64,000 nt of DNA, from NCBI GenBank assembly GCA_035578155.1, contig JAPWDM010000068.1, positions 186,001 through 250,000 on the forward strand. The letters are read 5' to 3'. Made by a program: the position numbers and the translations under genes. Below are positions 34,529 through 49,023 of this stretch, piece by piece (position 1 is the first letter of the stretch; every line of letters begins with the position of its first letter). This stretch comes from Brachynemurus nebulosus (lineage: Eukaryota > Arthropoda > Insecta > Neuroptera > Myrmeleontidae). The notes beneath the pieces were generated by a model that worked only from the letters and a program-made list of their open reading frames with translations, did not search any database and had not been told where the DNA came from.

Positions 34529-34534
34529 AATAAA
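34529..34534 (+). terminator. Poly(A) signal of the 560-aa gene
   Basis: AATAAA lies 61 bases after the stop codon. More AATAAA-like sites follow near 34590-34600. Confidence 0.6.
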
Positions 34535-34776
34535 CACAATATTCTGGCATTTTTTAATTTTTTTTTTTCTATACTACTCTAAAAATAAGTAATAAAATAA
34601 ATATAACATATTATGAAGTAAGTAAAAATTTGTTGCGTTAAGTATTGGTATGACTTTTTAGACAAACCTAGATTATCCTGTAGCTTCAAAATCTGACGTC
34701 ATAGGAGAAAACTAAAGATATTTTTGGATTCAGCTACCAAAAATCAACCAAAAAAATGCAACAGACCTAACTCAAC

Positions 34777-35437
34777 GAAAATTGTGTTCTCCAGTGTATT
34801 GTTATTATTTTTCATTAAATTAAAATCAATTAGGGTAAAAGCCCCCTTTGTGGAACGGTATCTAATACTGGAACAGTTTTGACATTTACATATTTATTTC
34901 TTTAATTAAGTAAGGAAACTTTAAATGCGAGGTGAATTTAAATTGAACAATAATCATTCTATTAACAATAATTTTTGTTATCAGACGTTTCTTTCAGAAA
35001 TAACTTCATTAATATGTAAATGTTCATAATTAGATACCGTTCCACAAAAAGGGCTTTTATCCTAATTCAGAATACAATTCCCAATCCGCTCTTTGTTCCA
35101 TTTTATAGTAGGATAAATTGTATATCCAGTATTATCAGGTTCTTTCCCAATTATAGTTATAATGGACAATGGTCAGAGCCCAATAAATCATCAATTGTAT
35201 TCCATTTACTGATTAAAGAAAATTCGGGTGAAACAACTGTAAGATCAGTTACAGTAGGAATATTCCTACTAAAACAAGTGGGGGATCCATTATTTAAACA
35301 AACAAGCGATTGCTGATCAATTGCTTTCATTATAATATCACCTAATCTGTTGGTATAACTATCACCCCAAGCTTGACTATGTGCATTAAAATCACCGGCA
35401 ATAAAAATGAAACCTGACAATAGAGAATATGTATATA
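34777..35437 (-). pseudogene. LINE endonuclease remnant (same LINE as 31091-32319)
   Basis: The frame 35157-35420 reads AGDFNAHSQAWGD (endonuclease metal-site block), TDLTVVSP and GSDHCPL, the catalytic end of an AP-like endonuclease. Stops follow, then readable linker codons to about 35066, a 230-bp MITE, and a short open piece (34777-34831) up to the DNA transposon. The N-terminal part of the endonuclease is missing above 35437. Confidence 0.75.
34833..35062. mobile_element. 230-bp MITE with 34-bp TIRs
   Basis: The ends GGGTAAAAGCCCCCTTTGTG and the inverse of 35029-35062 (GGATAAAAGCCCTTTTTGTG) match over about 34 bp, with TA on both sides (34831-34832 and 35063-35064). It splits the LINE linker region. 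It is noncoding and most like a Tc1/mariner/pogo derivative. Confidence 0.85.
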
Positions 35438-35648
35438 GTCTAAATAAATTTTAAATATTTTTTTTTATATTCTAGTAGAATATAGAAATTTAATGGTGAC
35501 AGTAAAAAATCTTTTAATTTGTAAATTGTGATAAAAAAAATATTTTAAAACATAATATTTTAAATGAATTTTAAACGAAACTGAACCCGCCATGACGTAA
35601 CTCGGCATGGAAATGCTCATTTAAGAGTAACCAGGGAAATAGAAAAAA
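35438..35648. other. AT-rich spacer
   Basis: No gene or shared repeat seen. Confidence 0.4.
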
Positions 35649-38600
35649 TACCCCTGTCGCAGCATCTGCATAACATAGCGAATTTCCAAATTTTGGGGAC
35701 TGGCGGATCTCATCTAAAAACTGTACCTATTTAAAATAGTTTAGCTTTCTAAGAGTAAAAGATTTTTTAAAATCGGCTGGGTAATTAGTTTTGATATTTT
35801 TGGAACCCAAGAACCCGAACGGACTTTGTGCAGCATAGTTGTATCCATCTAAAATAATTTAGTTCTCTAACAGTGAAAAAATTTTCAAAATCGGTCGGTT
35901 AGTTTATTTTTTACAATAATGGGAACAGTAAACCCTGGCGGAAATCATACAACATAACCTTTATTCATCTAAAATAATTTTAGTAAAAAGTTTATCCTAA
36001 CAGTAAAAAACGGGTCCTAGGGATCTCATATAACTTATGGTAGTTCGTAAGGTTCTTGTGGACATCATTTAATTACTTAATGAATTCAAATACTTTAACT
36101 TACTAACGGTGAAAAAATTTTCAAAATTTTCGACATTCGCTAAAAAAATCATTGAAAAATATTTGATATGTTTCGATCAATTAATGGTCAACATCAGCAA
36201 ATAAAAGTTACTAAAATCGAAGAAAAGAATGAGTTATTTGTCCGTAGAAATTAAAATACAAATTCTGAAAACGAGCAAAGAAATATTGAAAAAACTAGAT
36301 CGGCAAAACATTCTGACAAATAACACTACCCAACTAATACTTGCCAATTTGAATGAAACTTAACATACTTATTAAACAGCGAAAAATATTAAATACGTGT
36401 TTTTTTATTTCGGCTAAATACGCTTTTTAGGGGTAGAAAACACCATTCAACCTCTGTAGATGAAAACAGTTATAGCTAAATATTTTTGAAACGACATATT
36501 TTTTGAAAAAAGGGCTGAGTACCAAATTTGTAGAATTTAAAGCGATGCACTTGATAGTGACCCTGAAATCGATTTTCAAGGTCAGTTGAAAATGATTAGC
36601 CATTGCCGAACTTTGACCATATCCTGTACCTATAAGCAGTAATTTCATGTATTGACTCAATCTATCTTCAAAATTGATTTGTTGCGTTATTTTTCTAAAA
36701 TAAAAAAAATAAAAACCTGACGAAATGAAAAAATAGGCGCAAATTTATAGAAAAAATTAGAAGAAAACATTTTTGTAAGTAATTTTAGAAGTAAAGTTAA
36801 GAAAAGATTTAATATCACTCCAATTGTAAGTTAAACATTAACTTTATGTTATATTAGAAATTTTCAAAATTTTTTAAAATTTTTATTGCTACTCTATAGT
36901 TATCATATTAGGAATTCAATTCAACATATGATTAACTATTATTTTTCCGATTGCGATTGAGCAAGTATTTTTCAAAATTACTTCTTGATCACTTATTTTC
37001 TATCTTGCATGTGAAATTCGTTCGAATATACTTTGAACCATTTAGGGATGAAAAGTAAACTACTCCTTTTGAAAAATATTAAATGATTTTCAAATGACTT
37101 TGGAAATTGACCTCAAGGTCAACTTCAAAGTCATCATCAAGTGCATCACTTTGAACTCTATAACTTTGGTCGTAAGCACTTTTTTCAGAAAATATATCGT
37201 ACCATAATCCACTTCTATGTTGATTCCTGGTCTCTTTTCCTGCGTTTCTAATATTTATGTCAATAAAAAATGTGCTACCGTAGACAAGGATGAATAGGTA
37301 CGCATTCAGACTTCACACCGTATTTTTTTGTATTTATTTTATGAGTACCTAATCTTTAATATATTAAAAATTTACGCGAAGATGGTCACTTTATCAGCAG
37401 TATCCAAAAAAATTTAAAAATATCGGTGGTTTTTGAAAAATTAACAAAAATCGTATAATTTCTTCTCTATGAAAAATTGGGGTCAAAAGAGACGAGAAAA
37501 GAGTAAATGGGGACAACCCGTAGGGTCGACCAAAATTGAAATTCTAATATAAAATAATTTCGAACTTTTTGTATTTATACATTCAAAAAAGAAATAATAG
37601 GTACTTGATGATTTTCTGTAAAAATAAACGTAGAATCTAAAATAAAGTTTATATACTCCTGTCGTTTACCCCTAAGTTTATATTCCTCCTATTCTTATTT
37701 TAGTTCAAAAAATAATTTTTCAAAAGACTAAGACATAATAATTAATAACAGTGAGATTCTACGTCCATTTTCAGACTTTTGTTTATTAAATTGCGTAAAA
37801 GCTAGTAAATGCAATAACAGATATGATGAATTTATAAGGATTTTCTTGTACTACAAAATCTTAAAAATATGGAAACGCGTACTTTTTTTTCGTTAATTGT
37901 GTTTTATTCTTTTGCACAAAATTTTAAAAATACTTTATTTTCTTAAGAAAGGGAGGCAACTTTAGTCACAGATATGCCTATGAACAGTTTTTGGTAATCC
38001 GGGAAAAACGAAAACACTTTTTAAAATTTTTTTATTGTTAAAATCGAAATGTTCTTTTAAAGAGGGTTAAAATTACCATATTTTATATTAAAATTTTAAC
38101 ACAATCACTCCCTAATTTACGAGCCTTACTTAATATTAGCAAATTGAGAAAAAACACGTCAATTAGATTTTTTTACACAGATTTTATTTGTTATATAATT
38201 CAAAAGGATATTTTAAAAATGTGTATGAATGGCTTTCATTAAATAAATTTCAATATATTTTCCATTTATTTTAACAGTGGAATGTCCTTATTAGTGGCTA
38301 TACTTTCGGCTTGGAGCGAATTAGACGAAGATTTTCTTCTAAAACCAAATTTAATAATTAATTAAAGAAATAAAAAAAAATTTGTGGATTTCCTACCGTT
38401 CAAATATAATCTTTATTGTATGTAAAAATGTTATTACATTTTTTCAAAAAACTGTAAGTAAACTGTAAAATTTTCTTTACAAATATGTTAAAATAGAGAA
38501 ATGTTTCCTTTTTAATTTATTTTTAACTCTTTTTAAATGATTCACTTTAAAATTTTTTAATATTTCTTAATCGAAATTTCATAAAAGAATGTGTCAAAAT

Positions 38601-39325
38601 TTAAAAAAATTTTTCTTTGTTAAAAAAAAAAATTGAATGTGCAAAATTATTTAATATTAGAATGCTCTGATTATACAATTCTAATCATAACTCTATTGTC
38701 AATTGGATAAAAAATTACGTAAAAATATTATTGTTTGAATATGATTTAACGTAATTTTTATACGATTGAAGCAAACTCTTATTAATTTTAGGAAGGTGTA
38801 AATATAATCTAAATTCTGATCATATCACATAACAGATATCGTCGGGATTTTTTTTGTAAAAAAAAATGGAACAGAGATACATTATAAAAACATTTAACTG
38901 ACAGAGAAATAGAATATAGCCGAATCGTTAAATTGGATTAAAAAAATCATGACACGCTACTTATAAAGCGGTTTTTTTCGAATTTAGCTCGCAAAAAATG
39001 AGACAGAAAAAAAAAGAATGCGAGTGCGAGTGAAATGGAGAACGACATATTTCCTAGTTTTTCTCGAAAAGTAAGTAATTTAGAGCAACGGTATAAAAAC
39101 ATTTTTTATGCATTTTACCTTTTACAATGGCTTAGTGTAAAAAAAAATTTGAAAAATTGCTTAATTCTGGCAAAAAACTCATTTTGTTGACAAAAAACGC
39201 CCGGAAAACCTACTTCTGGGCATCCGACGTGTCTGGCTAACGAACTCATCCAACGATTTGGAAAATCGAATTCGCACACAAAATTTCATAAGCATTAAAC
39301 GTTTCGTTCGAGAGTTATCGCGCGG

Positions 39326-39401
<76 letters not shown>

Positions 39402-39524
39402 TTTAGTGAATATCATTTTCGTATTCTAGGGACCTCAAAACATATTTCTGATATGGTCTCGGGCTTAGGTCGCACCATGACACCTGGCGTAAAAGCTGAA
39501 TTTCCAGTTTTGGAAATTCGCTAA
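35649..39524 (-). mobile_element. Helentron-like noncoding element, copy A (3.88 kb)
   Basis: It is nearly identical to copy B (52587-56473) but inverted. On the element strand it starts TTAGCGAATTTCC with a hairpin (GAATTTCCA/TGGAAATTC). Then come GTGTCATGGTGCGACC, a (TA)n tract (39329-39398 on the + strand) and the CAGACACGTCGGATGCCC module. About 3 kb of AT-rich noncoding DNA follows, then subterminal tandem units of about 110 bp (35690-36130), an inverted GGAAATTCGCTA, a GCAG/CTGC hairpin and GACAGGGGTA. The longest frames are about 88 aa and reflect (TA)n or chance. There is no helicase or Rep. Confidence 0.75.
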
Positions 39525-41355
<1,831 letters not shown>

Positions 41356-41365
<10 letters not shown>

Positions 41366-41519
41366 TTCCGCGCGATAACTTTCCAATGAAGTATCCAATT
41401 TTTACGAGATTTGATGAAAACACTGAAAGTCCCAAACCCTTGGATAAGTTCGTCAGCCAGACACGTCGGATGCCAGGAACATGGTTTTTGTTCTTGCAAA
41501 AAATTAGTTTGATGATGAT
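41356..41519 (+). mobile_element. Helentron-like internal module, copy H (fragment)
   Basis: TCCGCGCGATAACTTTC, then CAGCCAGACACGTCGGATGC, corresponds to the segment right after the (TA)n tract in copies A, B and D. Neither family end is present nearby. Confidence 0.6.
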
Positions 41520-42168
41520 TCTTTGAGAATTATACATCTTGTACAAAATTGTGCATATTTTACAAAAAAGATAGTTTGCCTCTCAAACTTTAATTTCATT
41601 AACCTGCCAGACCTACTTAATTTAATTAATTATCCTCATGAGACCTACCTCACAAGATGATTCTTTGGTTATTTTTCTAAATTAAAGTTTACAATTCAGC
41701 ACTGTCTAGAAAATATTGTCTGGCTCATAAAAAACAGTAACGAATATGGCAGACTTAACTTTTAATGTGTATTCACTCGGGCACTTGGGAGCAATATCGA
41801 GACTTTGTTTCTCATGAGTCATGATATTAATGATGCTTACGTTTAACATAAAGGTTAAACCTGACTTGTTATTGAATTTTTTAAGTTTCTTTGACAGTTA
41901 TATAATATTATTATATAATAATACTTATTAAAAATATTAATATTAATTAGTTTTTTTAAATAATAATTAATATTTAAAACTAATAATGAAATACAAAGTC
42001 CCTCTAAGTGCCGTTAGTACAGGTGTCCCTTGAAGAACACGATACTGGAAGAACACGAATGCCGTGTCTCGAATTACTTACACAGTTTCAAAATACACGA
42101 AACAGTCTACTAAGTTTTCTATTGAACACAATCTTATATGCGTCCAATTTCTAATTTTTGGCATTTTT
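41520..42168 (+). repeat. 650-bp direct duplicate, copy 1
   Basis: It is nearly identical to 46001-46609, with landmarks CATCTTGTACAAAATTGTGC, TCATGAGTCATGATATT and TATGCGTCCAATTTCTAATT. Both copies end exactly where a Helentron-like left end begins. Noncoding. Confidence 0.85.
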
Positions 42169-42473
<305 letters not shown>

Positions 42474-43871
42474 TTAACATTATTATTGGGTGGATTGTAA
42501 ACTGATACAAATGATATCTGAACACATGGCTTGCAAAAAAAAGCTTGATAAAACTGATACCATTAGAAAGATGAGATTCTCCGGATCAATTTTCATATAT
42601 AAAACACTACAAGATAGTAATTACAACAAAATAAGGTATTAAAAAAACTGATAATAATTACTTTAAAGCCCGTAGTTATTTTTAACCAGTAAATTCATTA
42701 ATGATTTTGTTTCAATGTGCTAAAAGTTGTTATTAAAAATTGGTAAATTATTATTAAACTTTTAAGCACAGTATGTGACTGTACTACTATACTGTATTCG
42801 AATTATATTTTTATCTAGTTGGGGGAGGGATATAGGGGGCGGCAGGCTTCAAGCAGCTTAGGGCGGCAAGAAGCTAAAATCGGCTCTGATCCTTTTTTGC
42901 CAAAAAGAAATGTATTTCTTAAATTCTTTCATTCACAAAATAAACAAAAGTAATAATAAGTCTAAAAAATAAATAATATTAGCTAATAACCTCCTCTACC
43001 GGGCAAGCAAAAGTCGTTTTCTTTAAAAAAGTTACCGGGAAATATTTTTAAAACTTTCATATAAATTATTAACTAGTAAATGGATAACATATTGCTGTGA
43101 TAGCCAGAAATACGTACTCTTTAATTTTTCGGCAATTTCCGTTTTTATTAATAATAACAGATACCTACATGAATTTTATAATATCTAGTAATTTTTGTAA
43201 TATACCTTTCGTTTTTCCACATACTTAATGTATATGAAATTTTTTGAATTTTCATTGTATGTTAGAATGATAATTAACTTAGGTAGTGGACTTTGCTTCA
43301 AAGCGCTAGTCTTGTCACTTTTGAAATATTTATGTTTCATTTCGGATTAGAAAACGTAATTGAGATATATAGATATTTAAACAGTTCAATAAGTATATAT
43401 GTGTATTATATTCTTCAATTCAAATATCGTTTTATTGAAATCTTGAAAAAGGGGTGGCAGATAAGGGTTGCGGCCAAATGAGGAGTGGCAACCCTTGATA
43501 TTTTGTTACTGGAAGGGTTCATCTTTACACTGATCAAATTTCGTCATTGTATCTTATGACGTAGAATAACAGCCAATTTCCGGTTTTTTAAAAATTTTTT
43601 TTTCAACTTTGTGGCCAAAATTTAGGAGGCAATCCTTGATATTTTATTATAGATAAACTTCATCTATGCTTTAACCAAATTTCGTCCATGTATCTCATGA
43701 CGTAGGATAACAGCCAAAAATGAAACCGGAAGTGGTCATTTTTTCAAATTTCCGGCCATATTTCGGGTATATGCACAAATAAATTTCGTTTCGTATTAAC
43801 GTAAACTATTCAATAAAGTAAATTCATTTGTGTAGTGGATGACGTGGACAAAACTACGGTCAGCTCTTCGG
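42474..43871. other. AT-rich region with a ~130-bp imperfect tandem pair
   Basis: Two diverged units at about 43485-43610 and 43620-43745 share CAATCCTTGATATTTT or CAACCCTTGATATTTT, CAAATTTCGTC and TATGACGTAG. Near 42820-42890 there is a G-rich stretch with GGCGGCAGGCTTCAAGC. A 62-aa frame (43293-43481) has no domain. No gene is recognised. Confidence 0.5.
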
Positions 43872-44701
43872 CTATATGAAAGGTTCTACCTTACATAACA
43901 CGCTATATAATATATAGCGTGTGAAGTCACTATATATAGTATATATAGTGACTTCATCAGGTATACTTTGACCCTCAAATTTAATGACGACAACTTGTCT
44001 TGGTACCAATTTAGTGGAATTTTCTAATTTAATATTTCGCATTAGTCTTCTAACTGATAATATTTTTACTTTTGATTTAATAGTAATAATGAGTTGTTCG
44101 TCCGATAGACTCGTGTCGACTCCACGTATAATACCCATACGACTTTTACCGCAAATTCAGGAATATATGCTTTAAAATTAGAAATTTTTTTTTTCGCAAA
44201 TATATTTGCAGCAGCAACTGATTTAAATATAACTTTGATTCTATTCCTGCCAGAACGTTCAGTTTTAACTAGTGAATTTTTTAAATTAGGAAGTGATTCT
44301 TCAATAATTCTTTTTAGAGCCATAGGATGAATTTTTCCAATGTTACTATTTATACCCTCAATAAAAACAAAAAATTTACCGTTTTTTTCTTCAATATTAT
44401 AGAAGTAGCTTTTTGTTCCTGGATTAATTGATTCCGTACTACCTGTTTCACTCGTTTGTTCTGGTTCATGTTGTATGTCTTGATTTTGATTATTATTTTG
44501 AAGACTTTTAATAATTCCTTCACATTGTTTCTTGACATTATGAATATTTTCTGACGACTGTATTCTTTTACGATTTTCCTTACTATCAACAACATCCATT
44601 GGTGTTCCTTGAATCGGTGATTTTATTGCAAATTGGTGTAGCATATTGTATATTGTATTATCGCCATGCGGTGGTCCAGGACCACCCGGGTCCTGGTCCA
44701 T
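43872..44701 (-). pseudogene. LINE ORF1 (jockey-type gag-like protein), frameshifted
   Basis: Two overlapping minus-strand frames (44066-44701, 211 aa, and 43872-44138, 88 aa) together resemble nucleic-acid-binding ORF1 proteins of jockey-like LINEs. Features are a disordered start (MDQDPGGPGPPHGDN, with NRKRIQSSEN), then KFFVFIEGI, KIHPMALKRIIEE, RSGRNRIKVIFKS and YIPEF. In the other frame come GIIRGVDTSLSDEQL, RRLMR and KLVPRQVVVIKF. A one-base indel near 44130 joins them. Zinc knuckles are missing because the 3' part ends at two palindromes (43898-43955). No ORF2 lies adjacent. Confidence 0.7.
43898..43955. repeat. Two adjacent perfect palindromes
   Basis: 43898-43922 is a 25-base palindrome (ACACGCTATATA, one base, then its inverse). 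43923-43955 is a 33-base palindrome (GAAGTCACTATATATA, one G, then its inverse). They touch each other and sit inside the decayed LINE ORF1 frame. Confidence 0.9.
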
Positions 44702-46000
44702 AATGTACAGATAAATTTAAATCACAATTGTGGTGATATATTATCAAATTAGCCACAATTAAAAAAATTGTTTTATCAATCATATAATTAAAAATTTAAC
44801 GAAAAACACTAAGGATGTGCTTGATATCACTTGTAATATAATTTAACCAATTTGTGGATGATTTCACACAATAATATGTTAATTTTTAATTCAATATTAG
44901 AATAAAATCAATAATTTTTAAATCTTTTTTCAGGTGACACTTTTATAAATTCACGACCTACTCTCAAATGTAGAGTTATAAAAATAAAATCTTAGAATGA
45001 AGAAGTAAATTTTTTATTTGGTTTAATCGTCGAATAACCACACAAATATTAATAGAGTTTCCGTCAACTGAGACAGGAACAAAGGCATAATTTTTGATCC
45101 ACGATGTCTTATCTTCAACATTATGCACCACACATGAATTTGAATTATAAATATTTTTTAGTGGTTGGAGTTGTGGATAAGCATGACGATTATTTTGTTA
45201 TCATTGTTGGACATTATTTTTGGTATTTTTCCACCACCGGTCTTATATACCTCAACTTAAATCAGAAGTACAATACAAATTTTATGACTTTTTAACATAA
45301 CAATAGGATAAAGCCGTTTAGAACTAATACTTACTTTTACTTCAGATTTATTGTTTCCGAGACTACTAAAGTAGCGGAAGCATTGTGATCACTTTTGAAA
45401 AATAAAAAATTTTTTCCTTCCAAAATAAAATTTTTTATCCACACTTTATGTTTTAGAGCTTCCTGAACAATTTTGGTTTGGTGTCTGTCCGTCCGTCCAT
45501 GTGTCGCCAGTTTGCAGCAAGTGGCATAACTCTTGAACTATTCGCTTGTTTTTAGTGAAATTATGCAGTTTGGTTCCTAGACGGTCCCCTATGAATTTAA
45601 TCGAAATCGGAGTAATGGTAGCTACGCCACTACCATATCACTCCATTAATATACTAAATTGCACCAAGTGCCATAAATTCTGAACTATTCAATTGTTTTT
45701 TGTCTTACACTTTTTGTATTTTCCATTTTTATATTAAATTATTAAATTTATATTAAATTTATGAAATAAAAATAATTTTTTGTTTATTTGTATTTTATGC
45801 TAGTAATAATAGACTAAGCTCCGACCGTATTTTTCGCTACCCCACCAGATGATTCTTTGGAAGTAGTCTAAATTAATCGCAAATATACCCCAAAATATCA
45901 ATCTCTAGGCCGACTTTGAGAATTCCGTTAAATTATATTTTTAATTAATTTTTATAGGTAGCTCAAATCAGAAGGTTACTTACCTTACAAGATGATTTTT
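44702..46000. other. AT-rich region, no gene seen
   Basis: Short frames only (63 aa at 45104-45295). It includes a GTCTGTCCGTCCGTCC stretch near 45480 and diverged repeats of GCATAACTCTTGAACTATTC/CCATAAATTCTGAACTATTC (45523 and 45671). Confidence 0.4.
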
Positions 46001-46609
46001 TGAAAACTATACATCTTGTACAAAATTGTGCATATTTTACAAAAAAGATGGTTAGCCTCTCAAACTTTAATTTTATTAACCTGCCAGACCTACTTAATTT
46101 AATTAATTATCCTCATGAGACCTACCACATTCTTTGGTTATTTTTCTAAATTAAAGTTTAGAATCAGCACTGTCTAGAAAATATTGTCTGCCTCATAAAA
46201 AACAGTAACGAATATGGCAGACTTAATTTTTAATGTGTATTCACTCAGGCACTTGAGAGCAATATCGAGACTTTGTTTCTCATGAGTCATGATATTTATT
46301 GATGCTTACGTTTAACATAAAGGTTAAACCTGACTTGTTATTGAATTTTTTAAGTTTCTTTGACAGTTATATAATATTATTATATAATAATACTTATTAA
46401 AAATATTAATATTAATTAAATTATGTTTTTTAAATAATAGTGCCGTTAAATAAAAGTTCCTATAAGTGCCGTTAGTACAGGTATCCCTTGAAGAACATGA
46501 ATGCCGTGTCTCGAATTACCTACACAGTCTCAAAATACACGAAACAGTCTACTAAGTTCTCTATTGAACATAATCTTATATGCGTCCAATTTCTAATTTT
46601 TGGCATTTT
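46001..46609 (+). repeat. 650-bp direct duplicate, copy 2
   Basis: It matches 41520-42168 with few substitutions and small indels, about 4.48 kb apart and on the same strand. Confidence 0.85.
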
Positions 46610-46731
46610 TTAGCGAATTTCGAAAACTCGAAATTCAGCTATTATTACAGTAGGTGCCATGACGCGACCTAAGCCCGGGACAATAACAGAAATATGTTTT
46701 GAGGTCCCTAGAATACGAAACTGATATTCAC

Positions 46732-46850
<119 letters not shown>

Positions 46851-47479
46851 GCCACGATAACTTTTGAAGGAAACGCTTAATGCTTATGAAATTTTGTGTG
46901 CGAACTAAAATTCGGATTGACTTGGCTAAGTTCGTCACCCAGACACGTCGGATGCCCAGAAGTAGGTTTTCTGGCCATTTTTTATCACTGGATCCTATCA
47001 TAAGACAACTCGATTTTTACATCGTTGAAATGACGAAAGAAAATTAGAAATTGTTCTTATAATTTTCTTTCTATGTTAAGTATTTTTTGAGAAAATTTCA
47101 ATCGTTCACATTTGTACTGCTTTGCTCTCTCTCTGTCAGTGTAATAAGTAATTAATATTTCTATCTCAATTCATTATAAAATATATAAAATTTGCTTTCT
47201 TTTTTTAAGTTTTGTTAAAGAAACGAGTGATATCTATTCACATATATGTATTAATTGTATTATAATAAACAAAGTTCTGTCTCTCTGTTAATTGCATTAT
47301 AATTAACGTAGCTCTGTCTCAAGTTGAAAAATTAAAATTAAGCAGATATTTTAAGCTCATGTAATGAAGATATTTTTTTTTTTTTATTGAATTTTAAATA
47401 AACAAGAAATTGAAATTTATGTTATCATATAATATTATTAAATATAAAACAAAATAACATCATATATTTGTACGCACGG

Positions 47480-48390
47480 AAAAAAATTTTAAATGGATCG
47501 TTTTGAAAATTTTTTCACTAATAATTATCAATGTTAGAAAGTTAAACAATTTTAAATGGATTTAAGGTATCTTACGTGAGATCTGTCAAGGTTTTGGGGA
47601 CCTAAAAACGCCAAAAATTAATTACTTAATCGATTTTTAAAATTTTTTCACCGCTAGTAAGTTAAGATATTTGAATTAATTAAGTAATTAAAGGATGTCC
47701 GCAAGAACCTTACGGACTGCCATAAGTTATATGAGATCCCTAGGACCCTTTTTTACTGTTAGAGAGATAAACTTTTTATTTAGGACCCAAAAGTGTGTCA
47801 AAAATAAACTAACCGATCGATTTTGAAAATTTTTTCACTGTTAGGGAGCTAAACTATTTTAGATAGATATAGATTATGTTATGTAGGGTCCGCCAGGGTC
47901 CATGGGACCCAGAAGTGGTAAAAATAAACTAACCAACCGATTTTGAAAATTTTTTCACTGTTAGAGAGCTAAACTATTTTAGATAGATATAAATTACGTT
48001 ATGTAAGATCCGCCAGGGTCCACGGGACCCAAAAGTGTCAAAAATGAAATAAGTGACCGATTTTGAAAATTTTTTCACTGCTACAGAGGTAAACTATTTT
48101 AGATGGATATAGCTTATATATTGTATGAGGTCGGCCAGGGTCCTGGGATCTTAAAAGCGCCAAAACTAAACTAGCCGACCGATTTTGAAAATTTTTTCAC
48201 TGTTAGAGAGCTAAACTATTTTAGATAGATATAGATTACGTTATGTAAGGTCCAACAGCGTCAGTGGGACCCAAAAGTGTTAAAAATAAAATAACTGACC
48301 GATTCTGAATATTTTTTTACTATTACAGAGGTAAACTATTTTAGATAGGTACAGGTTATGTTATCTGAGATCCACAACTGTCCTGCGGAT
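47480..48390 (+). repeat. Tandem repeat of ~117-bp units
   Basis: At least six diverged units share CCGATTTTGAAAATTTTTTC, GAGCTAAACTATTTTAGAT and TCCGCCAGGGTCC. Another unit lies after the (TA)n tract at about 49100-49240. The same unit is found subterminally in copy A (35690-36130) and copy B (55990-56430). Confidence 0.85.
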
Positions 48391-48425
48391 GCAAATGCGG
48401 CGTAGAATGCTTTTACTGTTAAGCG

Positions 48426-48876
48426 GGTTCTACACGATGCTACGAACGTTCCTTTCAACGTTCGATCGAACGTTTGAAGCAATTAAGTTCGACAGTTGGT
48501 GCGACGAATGTATCTGCTACACGGTAAATCGAATGTTTGATCCAATACGAATGATGATGTGTTGGTACTCAGTGGACGACGCTGTTATCTGTCTGATGTT
48601 ATCTCTAATGTTATACACTGATGTTGTCTCTCTTCACATGAACGAGTCGTGCAGCTGCTGAGTCGAACCAACCAACGCAACCAACATTGACCTTCAAACG
48701 TTCGAAGCATCCCTTTGACTCGGTGCAAGAATACCGACATCGAGCGGGACATGGCCAAATGCGAATGTTTGACGCTCGACATTGGACACTCGTAGGTTCG
48801 AACAACGGCTACACGATGCTATGAACCATCCAACGTCGAATGTTGGAAGGTGTTCGTAGCATCGTGTAGCAGCGGC
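48426..48876. mobile_element. GC-richer TIR insert (~450 bp)
   Basis: CTACACGATGCTACGAAC (48430-48447) is the exact inverse of 48852-48869. A near copy (CTACACGATGCTATGAAC) at 48809 makes a hairpin of about 61 nt with the right end. Many CGTTCG/CGAACG palindromes occur inside. It stands out from the AT-rich host element copy D. No domain was recognised in its frames. Confidence 0.7.
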
Positions 48877-48902
48877 TTTAGAAACGTAAAATATCTTTTC
48901 TC

Positions 48903-49023
<121 letters not shown>

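Larger units (their letters stand above)
32320..34776 (+). mobile_element. DNA transposon with an intact 560-aa gene
   Basis: The element interrupts a LINE whose pieces lie in order on both sides. About 100 bp at each edge are diverged inverted repeats. Reading inward, both begin GTTGAGTT. Exactly 57 bases further in they converge on similar ends (GCTGATTTCGAAAATA with GCTGAATCCAAAAATA, then GTTAG/TTTAG), followed by ACGTCA. No clear target duplication was seen. It contains promoter-like, intron, coding and poly(A) signals. Confidence 0.6.

Noticed and set aside
36427..36660. 77-aa frame conserved in both copies A (36427-36660) and B (55462-55695)
   Set aside because: The conservation follows from recent duplication of noncoding DNA. 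There is no start context, partner frame or domain.
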